DNA of 64,000 bases, taken from the NCBI GenBank assembly GCA_041392765.1, contig JAWKLL010000021.1, positions 1 to 64,000 of the forward strand. Reading direction: 5' to 3'. The DNA is from Lewinella sp041392765. Its GTDB lineage: Bacteria > Bacteroidota > Bacteroidia > Chitinophagales > Saprospiraceae. Positions 40,271 to 49,430 of this stretch are shown piece by piece (positions within the stretch are counted from its first letter, which is position 1; each line of letters opens with the position of its first letter). The translations under genes were made by a program, and so were the position numbers. Under the pieces are notes generated by a model that was not told the origin of the DNA, ran no database searches, and was given only the letters and a program-made list of their open reading frames with translations.

Positions 40271-42541
40271 ATGGATCGCTTGAAAAATATAAATCGCACC
40301 GCTATCTTGGTCTTATTCAAAATGCTGCTCTTACTCGTCCTGCCAGAGATGGGAAAGGCAGCTCACCTCATTGGGGGTGAGGTGACTTATGAGTGTATGG
40401 GGTATAATGATGCTACCAACAGTAATGACTACGTGTTCACCTTTAACATCTACCGAGATTGCCAAAGCGGTGGTTCTCAATTTGACAACCCCAACTTCTC
40501 CGTTCAAATGTTAGTCACAATTTACCAAGGCAGTAGTTTTTATGACGGATACAACTTGGGGTTTCCTGTCATAACTCCTATCGACTTGGAAGAAAACATT
40601 AACAACCCTTGTATCAATATTCCCGACAACATTTGTGTAGAACAAGGACGATATACTTTAGCGGTATCCCTACCTGTATCAACCAATCCTATCACATTGT
40701 CTATCAACGCTGCTGTAGAAACAATACCATCACCAACATTCTGAACCCGCAATCGGCAGGTAATACTTACACCATCGAAGTAACCCCGCAGGCACAACAA
40801 CTGTGTAATAGCAGCCCCAATTTCGATGCCTACCCTTCCAGTGTCATCTGTGCAGGAGAAACATTTAACTATGATTTTTCGGCTGTTGATGCCGATGGCG
40901 ACCAGATCGTGTATGAATTGTGTGCTCCTTTCTTGGGTGGTGGCAATACAGGTTCTCAAGGCGCACCCGATGGTGTAGCTCCCAATCCAGACCTACCTCC
41001 GCCTTATGATGAAGTAATTTTCCTGAAAGTATAATTACACAGCCAGTTCCCCATTGGGCAGTAATGCCAATTTTTCTATTGACCCACAAACTGGTATCAT
41101 GTCAGGTACCCCTCATTTTGGGGCAATTTGTAGTAGGGGTCTGTGTTTCTGAATATAGAAACGGGGTATTATTGAGTACCATCAGGCAGGACTTCCAGTT
41201 TAATGTAACGACTTGCGAAATTACTTTTGCCGATGTACAACATGACGAAGTGGCACCTTCTGGGCAATTGGTGTTGAATACCTGTGGCAACACCGCCATT
41301 ACTATCAATAATCTTTCAGAAGACGAAGCAGATATTGACGGCTACTATTGGGAATTTAATGTTGACGGCGCAACGGTTACCGCCAATACCCGCGATTTCA
41401 CCTTTGCTTTTCCATGGCACGGGTGTTTATGACGGACGTATGATTATCAACCCCAATTCGGCAGGATGCACGGATACGGCTTTGCTGCAAGTCAATATTT
41501 TCAGAATTGTACAGTGATTTCAGCTTTGCGTACGACACCTGCGTAGCGAAGTACCATCTTTTGAAGAACTAGCGACCACCGAAGCAGGCCAGCAAATTAC
41601 TGCTTATAGTTGGGATTTTGGAGACGGGGATATTTCCGCTGAAAGCAATCCGCTGCACTTATTCTCCTCGCCGGGAAACTACACCGTTCAGCTTACCATT
41701 ACCGACGAAAACGGATGCGAAGACACCCATCCTTTTACCTCCCCTATTTTCCCGTGCCCTCGCTCATTGTCGTTTCACCTGATGCCTTCCAAGGATGCGC
41801 TCCTGCTGATATATTTTTCAACAACCGCAGCACCCCTATCAATGAATCCTATACGTTTGAGTGGCGATTTGGTGATGGTGGCACAGGTGATGCCCTCAGC
41901 CCCACTCACACCTACACAAATATAGGTGTTTATGATGTTTATCTTTCCATTACCAGCCCTATTGGTTGCATGACGGATACCACTTTTTTGGCATTAATAG
42001 AAATAGAGCCTGCTCCCATAGCTGGTTTTACTACCTCCCCGATATGCTTGACAACTTCCAGCCTACGGTACAGGTAACAGACGAATCCATTGATGCGGCT
42101 TTCACTTATTACACTTTCAACAACGAAGCCACCAGCACTGTCAGAAATCCTACTTATTCGTTCAGGGATACGGGGCTGGTGTTCATTACCAAATTGCCGT
42201 TCATGCCAGTGGTTGTATCGATAGCCTCACCCGTTATATAGATATCGTCCCTACCATCACGCTTTTTTTCCTAACATACCTTCACGCCCAACGGGGATGG
42301 TATTAATGACCTGTTTAAACCCAAAGGCTACCTTGAAGGTTATAGCGATTATCAAATCAAAGTCTGGAATCGGTGGGGCGAACCCGTCTATACAGGCAAC
42401 GACATTTTAGATGGCTGGAATGGCCAAAAAAATAATAATGGACAAAATCAGCCGTCAGGTGTTTACTTATACGAAGCCAGCATTATCGAACCACGTGGCG
42501 AAGTGCGTTTGTTAAAAGGACAAATCATGCTGATCAGGTAA
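40271..42541 (+). CDS. PKD-domain protein with T9SS type B (gliding motility-associated) C-terminus, copy 1 (many frameshifts)
   Basis: About 755 residues reconstructed over at least seven frame changes. A signal peptide (ILVLFKMLLLLVLPEMGKAA) is followed by HLIGGEVTYECMGYND and FTFNIYRDCQSGG, the conserved start of this family. Further on are CCRNNTITNILNPQS and VDADGDQIVYELC. PKD-like repeats follow (SWDFGDGDISAESNPLHLF, FEWRFGDGGTGDALSPTHTY). The end IFTPNGDGINDLFKPKG, then KVWNRWGEPVYTGND and SGVYLYEASI, is the type B sorting domain. It is presumably exported by T9SS and attached to the cell surface, perhaps as an adhesin. A paralog follows 10 bases downstream in tandem. Confidence 0.82.
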
Positions 42542-42551
42542 TCTTTATACT

Positions 42552-44795
42552 ATGCGATTTTACATCCTCATCCCTTTGATATTTTTTTAACAGCACCTAC
42601 CTTGCTTTCCGCAAGACACATCGTAGGTGGTACTATGTCGTACCGATGCTTAGGCAACGACAACTACGATTTACCCTCCGGGTATATCGTGATTGCAACT
42701 GTACAGGGTGTGCCGAGTTCGACCCATTAGCAGAAATTGGCGTGTATCGGTGCAATTCGTCAGGCAATTGCTTGGGGCAGTCCCAAAATCAGCCATTCAG
42801 AGAGGTAAGCGTACCTCTCTTGTCCTCGTTATCCATCGAAGAACCAGACTACCCGTGCCTCGTTCCACCTGATGTATGCGGGGAAGAAGGGCTTTATATT
42901 TTTACCATGAATTTTGCCTCCGATCGCAGGATAGTTATTTCGTTTCTTACCAACGATGCTGCCGCAATGAAACCATCGACAACCTCATCAATCCCGATGA
43001 TGTAGGTGCCACTTATAGCGTAGAGATTACCCCAGTCGCTCAATCGCTATGTAATAGCAGTCCTTCTTTTGACACTTACCCACCTATCATTATTTGCAAT
43101 AACGAACCCCTCCTATACGACCATTCTGCTTCCGACCCCGATGGCGACCAGTTGGTCTATGAATTTTGCCCCATCATCATTGGAGGCGACAACAATTTGG
43201 ATTTACTCATCTACAATACCTGCGATGGTGACTATCCTTCTCCTGCTTGCCCACCTGTATGGGAATGCATTTTTCAAGCCCCCAACTACACCGCTACCGC
43301 TCCTATGGGTGGCGACCCCCTCATACAGATAGACCTAATACGGGCATTATTACGGGGCGGCCTATTCTGCAAGGTCAGTTTGTAGTAGGGGTTTGTGTTT
43401 CAGAATAAGAAATGGGCTACTACTAAGTCGGATATACCGAGATTTTCAGTTCAATGTAGCCAACTGTGACCCAACCGTTGTAGCAGATGTGGCAGAAGAC
43501 GTGCAAGTAAGCGCACAGAATTCATCATCAATTCTTGTGGCAATCTCACTATTGACTTCGTCAACCAAAGCTACCAGCAAAACTTTATCGAAAACTATCG
43601 CTGGACATTCGATATGGGAAATGGACAAACCCGACGGTAAACGAATGGTCGCCCAGCATCACCTTTATAGGGGTTGGCACCTACGAAGGTCAATTGGTGC
43701 TTAACGAAAACACCAATTGCGGAGATACGGCCACCATAATCGTCAATCTGTATCCGGAAATTGAGGCGGATTTTTCGTTTGTCTATGATACCTGTGTGGC
43801 CGATGTAGTCACCTTCACAGATTTATCCCAGACGGGTGCCTGTTGCCTAACCGGATGGGATTGGGCGTTTGGGGATGGTCAACAAAGCACCCAACAAAAT
43901 CCCATTCATTTATACAACATTCCGGGAAGTTTGCCTGTCACGCTTACCGTTAGAGATACTAATCAATGCGAGGATCAGATCACCCGGCTACTTGATTATT
44001 TCCCCGTGCCAGCGCTTATCGTCATCGCGCCCAGTGAAGTGCTTGCTTGCGAACCCGCCTCCATATTCTTCGACAACCTTTCCTTTCCCATCGATAGTAC
44101 CTACGATATTATTTGGACATTCGGCGATGGCGCAAGTAGTACCGTCATTAGCCCTACACACATTTACGATACGCCGGGCACCTACACCGTGCAGGTGGCT
44201 ATTACCTCACCCATAGGCTGCAAGAAACCGATACCACGTTCAACGATCTTGTGACTATCTTACCATCACCGGACGCGGGGTTCACATATTTACCAGAAAA
44301 ACCAAGTAATTTATTGCCAGAAGTTCAATTTACAGATGCCTCTTCAGGTGCTATCCGCTGGAATTGGGATTTTGGCACTACGGCTACCAGTAACTTCCCC
44401 AGCCCTACCTAACTTTTCCTGATACAGGGTTGTACTTAGTGCAACAGATCGTATTCCACCCTAGTGGCTGCACCGATACCGCTACTGCCTTAATTGACAT
44501 CTTCCCCGATATACGGTATTTTATTCCCAACGCCTTTACGCCCAACGGAGACGGGAGTAATGATTTTTTTGTGGGTAAAGGAATTGTCAGTGGTATTCAG
44601 GACTTCCATTTCCGTATATGGAATCGTTGGGGAGAACCCGTTTTTGAAACAGAAGACCCTTTCAGCGGTTGGAATGGAAGAAAAAACAACACCGGGCAAG
44701 AAATGCCTGCCGGGGTTTATTTAGTGGTTGTCACTTTCCGAGACCCAAGGGGCGAACCTTATGAAATCAAAGGTTTTGCTACGCTCGTTAGATAA
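42552..44795 (+). CDS. PKD-domain protein with T9SS type B C-terminus, copy 2 (many frameshifts)
   Basis: About 745 residues, the same architecture as the gene just upstream. A signal peptide is followed by RHIVGGTMSYRCLGNDNYDF and TLRVYRDCNCTGC. SYQRCCRNETIDNLINPDDV and SDPDGDQLVYEFCP come next. PKD repeats read WDWAFGDGQQSTQQNPIHLY and IIWTFGDGASSTVISPTHIY. The sorting domain is PNAFTPNGDGSNDFF with RIWNRWGEPVFETEDPF and GVYLVVVTFRDP. Frame changes occur near 42580, 42960, 43370, 43600, 43690, 44220 and 44410. The two copies are similar throughout, so they arose by tandem duplication. Both being broken by short indels while all domains survive points to poor sequence quality here. Confidence 0.82.
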
Positions 44796-44810
44796 TTTTT
44801 CACAAAAAAG

Positions 44811-44840
44811 TTTTTTTTCCAACAAAAAACTTTACCTTTG
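44811..44840 (+). promoter_or_regulatory. probable Bacteroidota-type promoter of rplS
   Basis: A TAnnTTTG -7 box (TACCTTTG, 44833-44840) lies 24 bases before the rplS start. About 20 bases upstream is a T-run in place of the canonical TTTG -33 box. The position fits transcription of a single ribosomal protein gene. Confidence 0.5.
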
Positions 44841-44863
44841 CACCGCTAAAAAAAGGACAAGCA

Positions 44864-45215
44864 ATGGATGCCATTAAATTTGTACACGAACAGTTGACTC
44901 CTTCCCGCGGCCTACCTAAGTTCCGCGCTGGAGACAATGTAATTGTGAGTTATAAAATCATCGAGGGTGACAAGGAACGCGTTCAGGATTTCCGTGGAGA
45001 CGTGATCCAGATCAAAGGCGAGGGAGCGACCCGCACATTCACCGTTCGTAAAATCTCCAATGGAGTGGGTGTAGAACGTATTTTCCCGTTCTCTTCCCCC
45101 AATATTGTTGAGGTTAAAGTTACCAAATCAGGTAAAGTACGCCAGTGCGCGTTTGTTTTACTTACGCGAGCGTGTGGGCAAGAAAGCACGTATCAAAGAG
45201 CGTCGTACGCTGTAA
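44864..45215 (+). CDS. rplS: 50S ribosomal protein L19 (frameshift near the end)
   Basis: About 116 residues with the L19 signature: PKFRAGDNVIVSYKIIEGDK, RVQDFRGDVIQIKGEGATRT, FTVRKISNGVGVERIFPFSS and PNIVEVKVTKSGKVR. It binds 23S rRNA at the subunit interface. Near 45137 the frame slips; one base over, the normal end LFYLRERVGKKARIKERRTL is readable up to the TAA at 45213-45215. L19 is normally essential and single copy, so a real frameshift is unlikely. This is the best internal evidence that many of the indels in this window are sequence errors. A strong terminator follows. Confidence 0.95.
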
Positions 45216-45236
45216 TATTGCGACTGCGATAGATAT

Positions 45237-45278
45237 TAAATCCCGAATCTTGTTAGTTCCAAGGTTCGGGATTTTTTT
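45237..45278 (+). terminator. intrinsic terminator of rplS
   Basis: AAATCCCGAATCTTG pairs with CAAGGTTCGGGATTT around a short loop (one mismatch), followed by a T run. Confidence 0.88.
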
Positions 45279-45429
45279 ATGTACATTTCTTCAGAAGGCT
45301 TGTTTTCAGTGCTTTCAAGTTTTTTTTTGTTAAAATGCACACTTTTTCTCACATTCTAAGTTATTCAATTATATTTGCAAGGTAAATGCTTTCTTTTCTC
45401 TCAATTTTTTAACTCTCAAATTTTTAATT

Positions 45430-45648
45430 ATGAAAAAGCTTTCTTTTCTTTTCTTTTCTTTTCTTTTCTTTTCTTTTCTTTTCTTTTCTAACATTTTCTT
45501 GTGAAAAAGAAGAAGTTTCGGGTAATCAACCTGATGTTTCAGAGGACTTTCAGGTATTCTTGGGGAAAACAGATATAAATCTGTCAATTCATCCATTAAT
45601 GCCAATATAGAAGACGGAATTTTATCGTTCAAAGACGTTTCTGATTAA
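45430..45648 (+). CDS. small lipoprotein with a (TTTTC)n repeat in the signal peptide, currently out of frame
   Basis: The ATG at 45430 gives MKKLS, then SFLFF-type residues encoded by the pentanucleotide tract, and soon stops at a TGA. One frame over, the sequence directly after the tract reads LTFSCEKEEVSGNQPDVSED, an ideal lipobox and mature start. Counting from the ATG, the lipobox frame is reached if the tract gains one unit or loses two. A second slip near 45558 leads to YKSVNSSINANIEDGILSFK and a TAA at 45646-45648. The mature part of about 50 residues looks like the start of a longer lipoprotein, so the gene may also be truncated. Function unknown. It lies upstream of the DUF4249/receptor pair. 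Confidence 0.6.
45440..45488 (+). repeat. (TTTTC)n microsatellite, nine full units plus a partial one
   Basis: A 49-base uninterrupted pentanucleotide tract inside the signal peptide coding region of the gene at 45430. Because 5 is not a multiple of 3, each gain or loss changes the reading frame, as in phase-variable contingency loci. Confidence 0.9.
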
Positions 45649-45771
45649 TGGTCATTTTGTAGCACACTTAACTAAGACAAGGTTTTCATTGGCGAGTTTA
45701 ACGCATAAACTACTATTTAGTCAATGCGTTTTGTGATATGCCTATTATTAATATATTGACAATAACAATAT

Positions 45772-46718
45772 ATGCAAACAAGGTTCATTGCTTATATAAT
45801 CGCACTGTTTATCCTAACTATTAGTTGTGATAACCGCGAGTCGTTGTTATTAGTAAATGTACCAGCCGAAGCCCCCTACTTTTTGTAGAAGCTTTCATAT
45901 CGGATGGTACAAAACCCACCATCAAACTACAGAAAACACGCCCTGTCAATGGTGAATTTATAGCCCCCACTGAAGTAGATGTCACAGATGCGCAAATCAC
46001 CCTCTTTCAAGATGGTCAGCCTTTTGTTAACTTTTTCTTTCAAAGTGACACCACAAAAGCGTATGAAACAGTAACCGATTTTTTGGGTCATATTGATACA
46101 ACTAAAATATTAGAAAGCGTAAAAAACTATTATACAACCGATACTCCTCTATCGTTACAAAAAAATGCCCTTTACCACATAGAGATAACAGCTAATGGCT
46201 ATCCCCGTGTCATTAGTGAAGACATCCTTTTTTTAGATGAAATCGCTATTGAGGATGCTCAGGTTGATAGATTAGGATATATTGCAGAGAGTACTTATTT
46301 GCTATCCTCCGTTTCATTTTTACTGAGAAAGGAGGGGCGTGCGACGAGGCAACAAAGCCTGTTTTCTATTTATCCGTGGTATAAATCACCTGAACTCCAA
46401 GAAGAAACCAGAAAACTCATAAGACGTTCATTTGGTCAAAATATCCCTCCTTTGGAGAATGCGGTTATCCGAGTTAACTATCAAAACATCTATTTACATG
46501 ATGTGTATGATAGTTCAGGTCTTGCATTTCCCCATGAGGGGGCTTGCGTACTGGTAGAAACACTGAAAGAGGAGGCATTGGAATACAATGAAGCATTACT
46601 TGAAAACTCGGGATATATAGGAGGATTTTTTCCACCCAATCCGTACTTCCCCCATAACGTACAGGGTGGATATGGGATTTTTTCCATTGTAGAAAGAGAT
46701 AGTATCAGGTTATATTGA
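45772..46718 (+). CDS. DUF4249 lipoprotein, partner of the TonB-dependent receptor (one frameshift)
   Basis: About 315 residues. The start at 45772 gives MQTRFIAYIIALFILTISC with a lipobox cysteine, then a frameshift near 45885 in a run of C and T. After it come LFVEAFISDGTKPTIKLQKT, the usual DUF4249 opening strand, then DVTDAQITLFQDGQPFVNFF, YHIEITANGYPRVIS and the C-terminal NVQGGYGIFSIVERDSIRLY typical of this family. DUF4249 proteins are outer membrane lipoproteins almost always encoded beside a carboxypeptidase-regulatory TonB-dependent receptor, as here (the receptor starts 74 bases downstream). The transported substrate is unknown. Confidence 0.85.
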
Positions 46719-46792
46719 AAAAGAATCTGACTATCTTTCACAAATTAGTTCTCGTATCGCAGTAAAATCAATTAACGCTCTAATAAACAACG

Positions 46793-49117
46793 ATGAAAAA
46801 GGCTGCCATCCCCCTGCTCTTATTTGTATCTTTTGTGGAAATACTTGCTGCACAGCGTTTCACTTGCCAAGGCTATATCCGCAATGTATTGACAGATGCA
46901 CCTTTATCTTTTGCCATGATCAGCAATGGAGAAGAAGCCGTTTATGCCGATGAAATGGGGCATTATCAGTTTTCCTTTTTCTCAATGGAAAGGGATACAT
47001 TATCATATACGATGCTGGGTTTTTCTCCCATGCAGTTGATATGGCCGTATGACAGCCTCCAGATGTCGCTTGTACATTTGACACCAAATGTTGAATTACC
47101 TGCCATTATTGTACGCGCACCTGCTTCAGTAGCACCAGGAGGAAGTATCATGGCAGTAGATATTGCTACAATAAAACGCCTCCCTACGCTCGGAGGTGAA
47201 ATTGATTATATCAAGGGTTTAACGCTGCTACCAGGTATAAGCGCAGGTGTGGAAGGAACGGCCAACCTTAATATCCGTGGCGGAGAGCCTGAACAGACGC
47301 AGTTGCTCATCGATGGTAGTCCTGTGTACAATGCCAATCATTTGGGAGGCTTCCTTTCCGCTATTCCTCCGGGTGCGGTAAAACAGATTACGGCTTACAA
47401 AGGAGGTGTTCCAGCCCGCTTAGGCGGCAGGTTGAGTGGTGTTATTGATGTACAATTAAAGGAGAGCATACCAGAAAAAGCCGCCACTGACCTATTAATC
47501 GGCACTGGCACTGCAGGTATCACTTTTCATACCCCTGTGAATAAAAATATTTCAATACTGGCTTCGGGTAGGTTTGCATACCCTTCTCTGCTCATAGACC
47601 TTCTCAATGCAAGTACATTTGAAAAAGGTGTTAGTGGAGATAAAACAAACGTTTATGTGAACGATGTTATAATCAAAATTGTAAATCGCCCATCGGAACG
47701 CTTAACAACCTCTTTTACATGGTTTCAAAGTAGCGATAAAGGTTACATACAGGAATCATCAGGAAATGTTATACAGGAGAATTTTGACAAAAAAAACCAA
47801 ACAGCTTCATTTAGGATGGGATACAGCCTTAGCAATGCTTGGCATCTAAAAGCTAATGCCTATTTCTCGAACTTCAAGTATCATTATCAGCGAGAAGAGG
47901 ATATTGTTTACCGTAGGGATTCAATTGTTCATTATAGTAGAGAGGCTACCCATTCCCGCATTAGGGACTTTGGACTTCGGGTTGCTTTGCAACGCCAGTT
48001 TAGCAACACATTCTTCTTTGAAACTGGAACAGATTACGTTTATCACTCATTTAGTGCTTCCAACCAAGGGTCGGCTGCTTTTTCTAATGAATTATTCAAT
48101 CAGTTCAGCAATGACAATAACGCTTTGGAACACGCCTATTTCGCTTCTTTGCAAGCTCAAATACTACAAAACAAATTTGTCGTGCATGGAGGTATGCGCC
48201 TAAGCACCTTGGGTACAGGAAAAGCGACACCTTGGTACGCGGAACCGAGATTGCGTTTGGAATACAAATTTTCAGGAGGGTTGAGCATCAATGCCAATGT
48301 AGAACGACACACGCAATACCTGCATCGGCTTCAGGCCAACGGCAGTTTATTCCCAAATGAGGTATGGGTTTTAGCCAACAGCAAAGCTATACCGTCAACA
48401 TCCGATCAATGGTCATTAGGGATAAGTCAACGATCCAATAAAGTGGAATGGTATGTGGAACTCTTCCACAAACAGCTTCGCAACTTGATCCAGCTTCAAT
48501 TTGAAGCGGGGAACATCTACGGTTTTGAACGAGACTGGACTGATCTGATTTATCGAGATGGAAAAGGAAGTGCCAAAGGTGCTGAGTTCTTTTTCACTGG
48601 AAGCTTTAAAAAGTGGAAGCCTTCACTGGCCTACACACTAATGTCTTCTACCCGCAGATTTGCAGATATTAACAATGGCAATGAGTTCCCTTTCATTTTC
48701 GACCGCAGGCACGACATCAATGCGAGCCTAACCTTTACTCCAAGCTCTAAATGGGAATATAGCGTATTATTTGTTTATCAGACTGGAAATGCCGCCACTA
48801 TCCCCATTGCCATTGGTAATGGCGTACTCCTATACAATGATATCAATGGGTTTAGAATGCCATCTTATCAGCGCTTAGATACAGGTATTACCAGAAACTG
48901 GGAGAAAAATGAAAAAAGAAAAGTCGGTAAATTTCTTAGATTGTCCATTTACAATACGCTAAACAGGCTAAATGCACAGGAATTATCAGTACGTCCTGTA
49001 AGGAGAGAAGTCAAGAATCCAATTACTATGGTAGAGGAAACTGAAACTTCTTGGCAATTGTATCAAGTTGGCTTCTTCCCTATCATCCCTGGTTTGACGT
49101 TCGGTATGAATTTTTAG
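46793..49117 (+). CDS. TonB-dependent receptor with carboxypeptidase-regulatory-like N-terminal domain
   Basis: A 774-residue outer membrane receptor. A signal peptide (IPLLLFVSFVEILAAQ) precedes a CarboxypepD-regulatory-like domain (about residues 25-100, CQGYIRNVLTDAPLSFAMIS), here shorter and more diverged than usual. The plug domain (about 115-235) shows RLPTLGGEIDYIKGLTLLPG, GTANLNIRGGEPEQTQLLID, YNANHLGGFLSAIPPGAVKQ and YKGGVPARLGGRLSGVIDVQ. The beta-barrel ends with FFPIIPGLTFGMNF. The frame is intact. It probably imports or senses an unknown ligand together with the DUF4249 lipoprotein just upstream; both are in one likely transcript. Confidence 0.92.
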   Translation: MKKAAIPLLLFVSFVEILAAQRFTCQGYIRNVLTDAPLSFAMISNGEEAVYADEMGHYQFSFFSMERDTLSYTMLGFSPMQLIWPYDSLQMSLVHLTPNVELPAIIVRAPASVAPGGSIMAVDIATIKRLPTLGGEIDYIKGLTLLPGISAGVEGTANLNIRGGEPEQTQLLIDGSPVYNANHLGGFLSAIPPGAVKQITAYKGGVPARLGGRLSGVIDVQLKESIPEKAATDLLIGTGTAGITFHTPVNKNISILASGRFAYPSLLIDLLNASTFEKGVSGDKTNVYVNDVIIKIVNRPSERLTTSFTWFQSSDKGYIQESSGNVIQENFDKKNQTASFRMGYSLSNAWHLKANAYFSNFKYHYQREEDIVYRRDSIVHYSREATHSRIRDFGLRVALQRQFSNTFFFETGTDYVYHSFSASNQGSAAFSNELFNQFSNDNNALEHAYFASLQAQILQNKFVVHGGMRLSTLGTGKATPWYAEPRLRLEYKFSGGLSINANVERHTQYLHRLQANGSLFPNEVWVLANSKAIPSTSDQWSLGISQRSNKVEWYVELFHKQLRNLIQLQFEAGNIYGFERDWTDLIYRDGKGSAKGAEFFFTGSFKKWKPSLAYTLMSSTRRFADINNGNEFPFIFDRRHDINASLTFTPSSKWEYSVLFVYQTGNAATIPIAIGNGVLLYNDINGFRMPSYQRLDTGITRNWEKNEKRKVGKFLRLSIYNTLNRLNAQELSVRPVRREVKNPITMVEETETSWQLYQVGFFPIIPGLTFGMNF

Positions 49118-49430
49118 AAAGATGCTAATATAAGTAATTTGACGGAAACAAAGTATTCTGCTACAACCAAACAGTGACACATATTTCAGACCAATAATGG
49201 CATAGATAGCTGCGAAACATCCTTTGCCCATACGCTCCGAGGTCTCTTCAACAAGACCCTGCTAATCAGGATTCAATAGTGGTAAAATTGAAGCTCATTA
49301 CCCTATTTTTCAAAGAACTAAGTAAATAGTGGGCGATTATTGCTTAAAAGTGTAAAAAAACCTTATTTTTCTGCAAAATATTCCTTGAGTTCGTTTTATA
49401 TTCAACACTTGGGCAGCTAAAATATATGTT
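49118..49430. other. intergenic region containing a single family 1 end
   Basis: One copy of the family 1 left end (TAATTTGACGGAAACAA) lies at 49135-49151, 18 bases after the receptor stop. A convincing right end or hairpin partner is not visible. The remaining sequence is AT-rich with no gene. Confidence 0.5.

Noticed and set aside
44864..45215. Programmed frameshift in rplS
   Set aside because: No known case, no slippery site with a strong downstream structure, and many other genes in the window have the same kind of slip.
45369..45632. Minus-strand frame with a Lys/Glu-rich tail over the (TTTTC)n tract
   Set aside because: It is the complement of the microsatellite and has no plausible start or family signal; the plus strand carries the lipobox.
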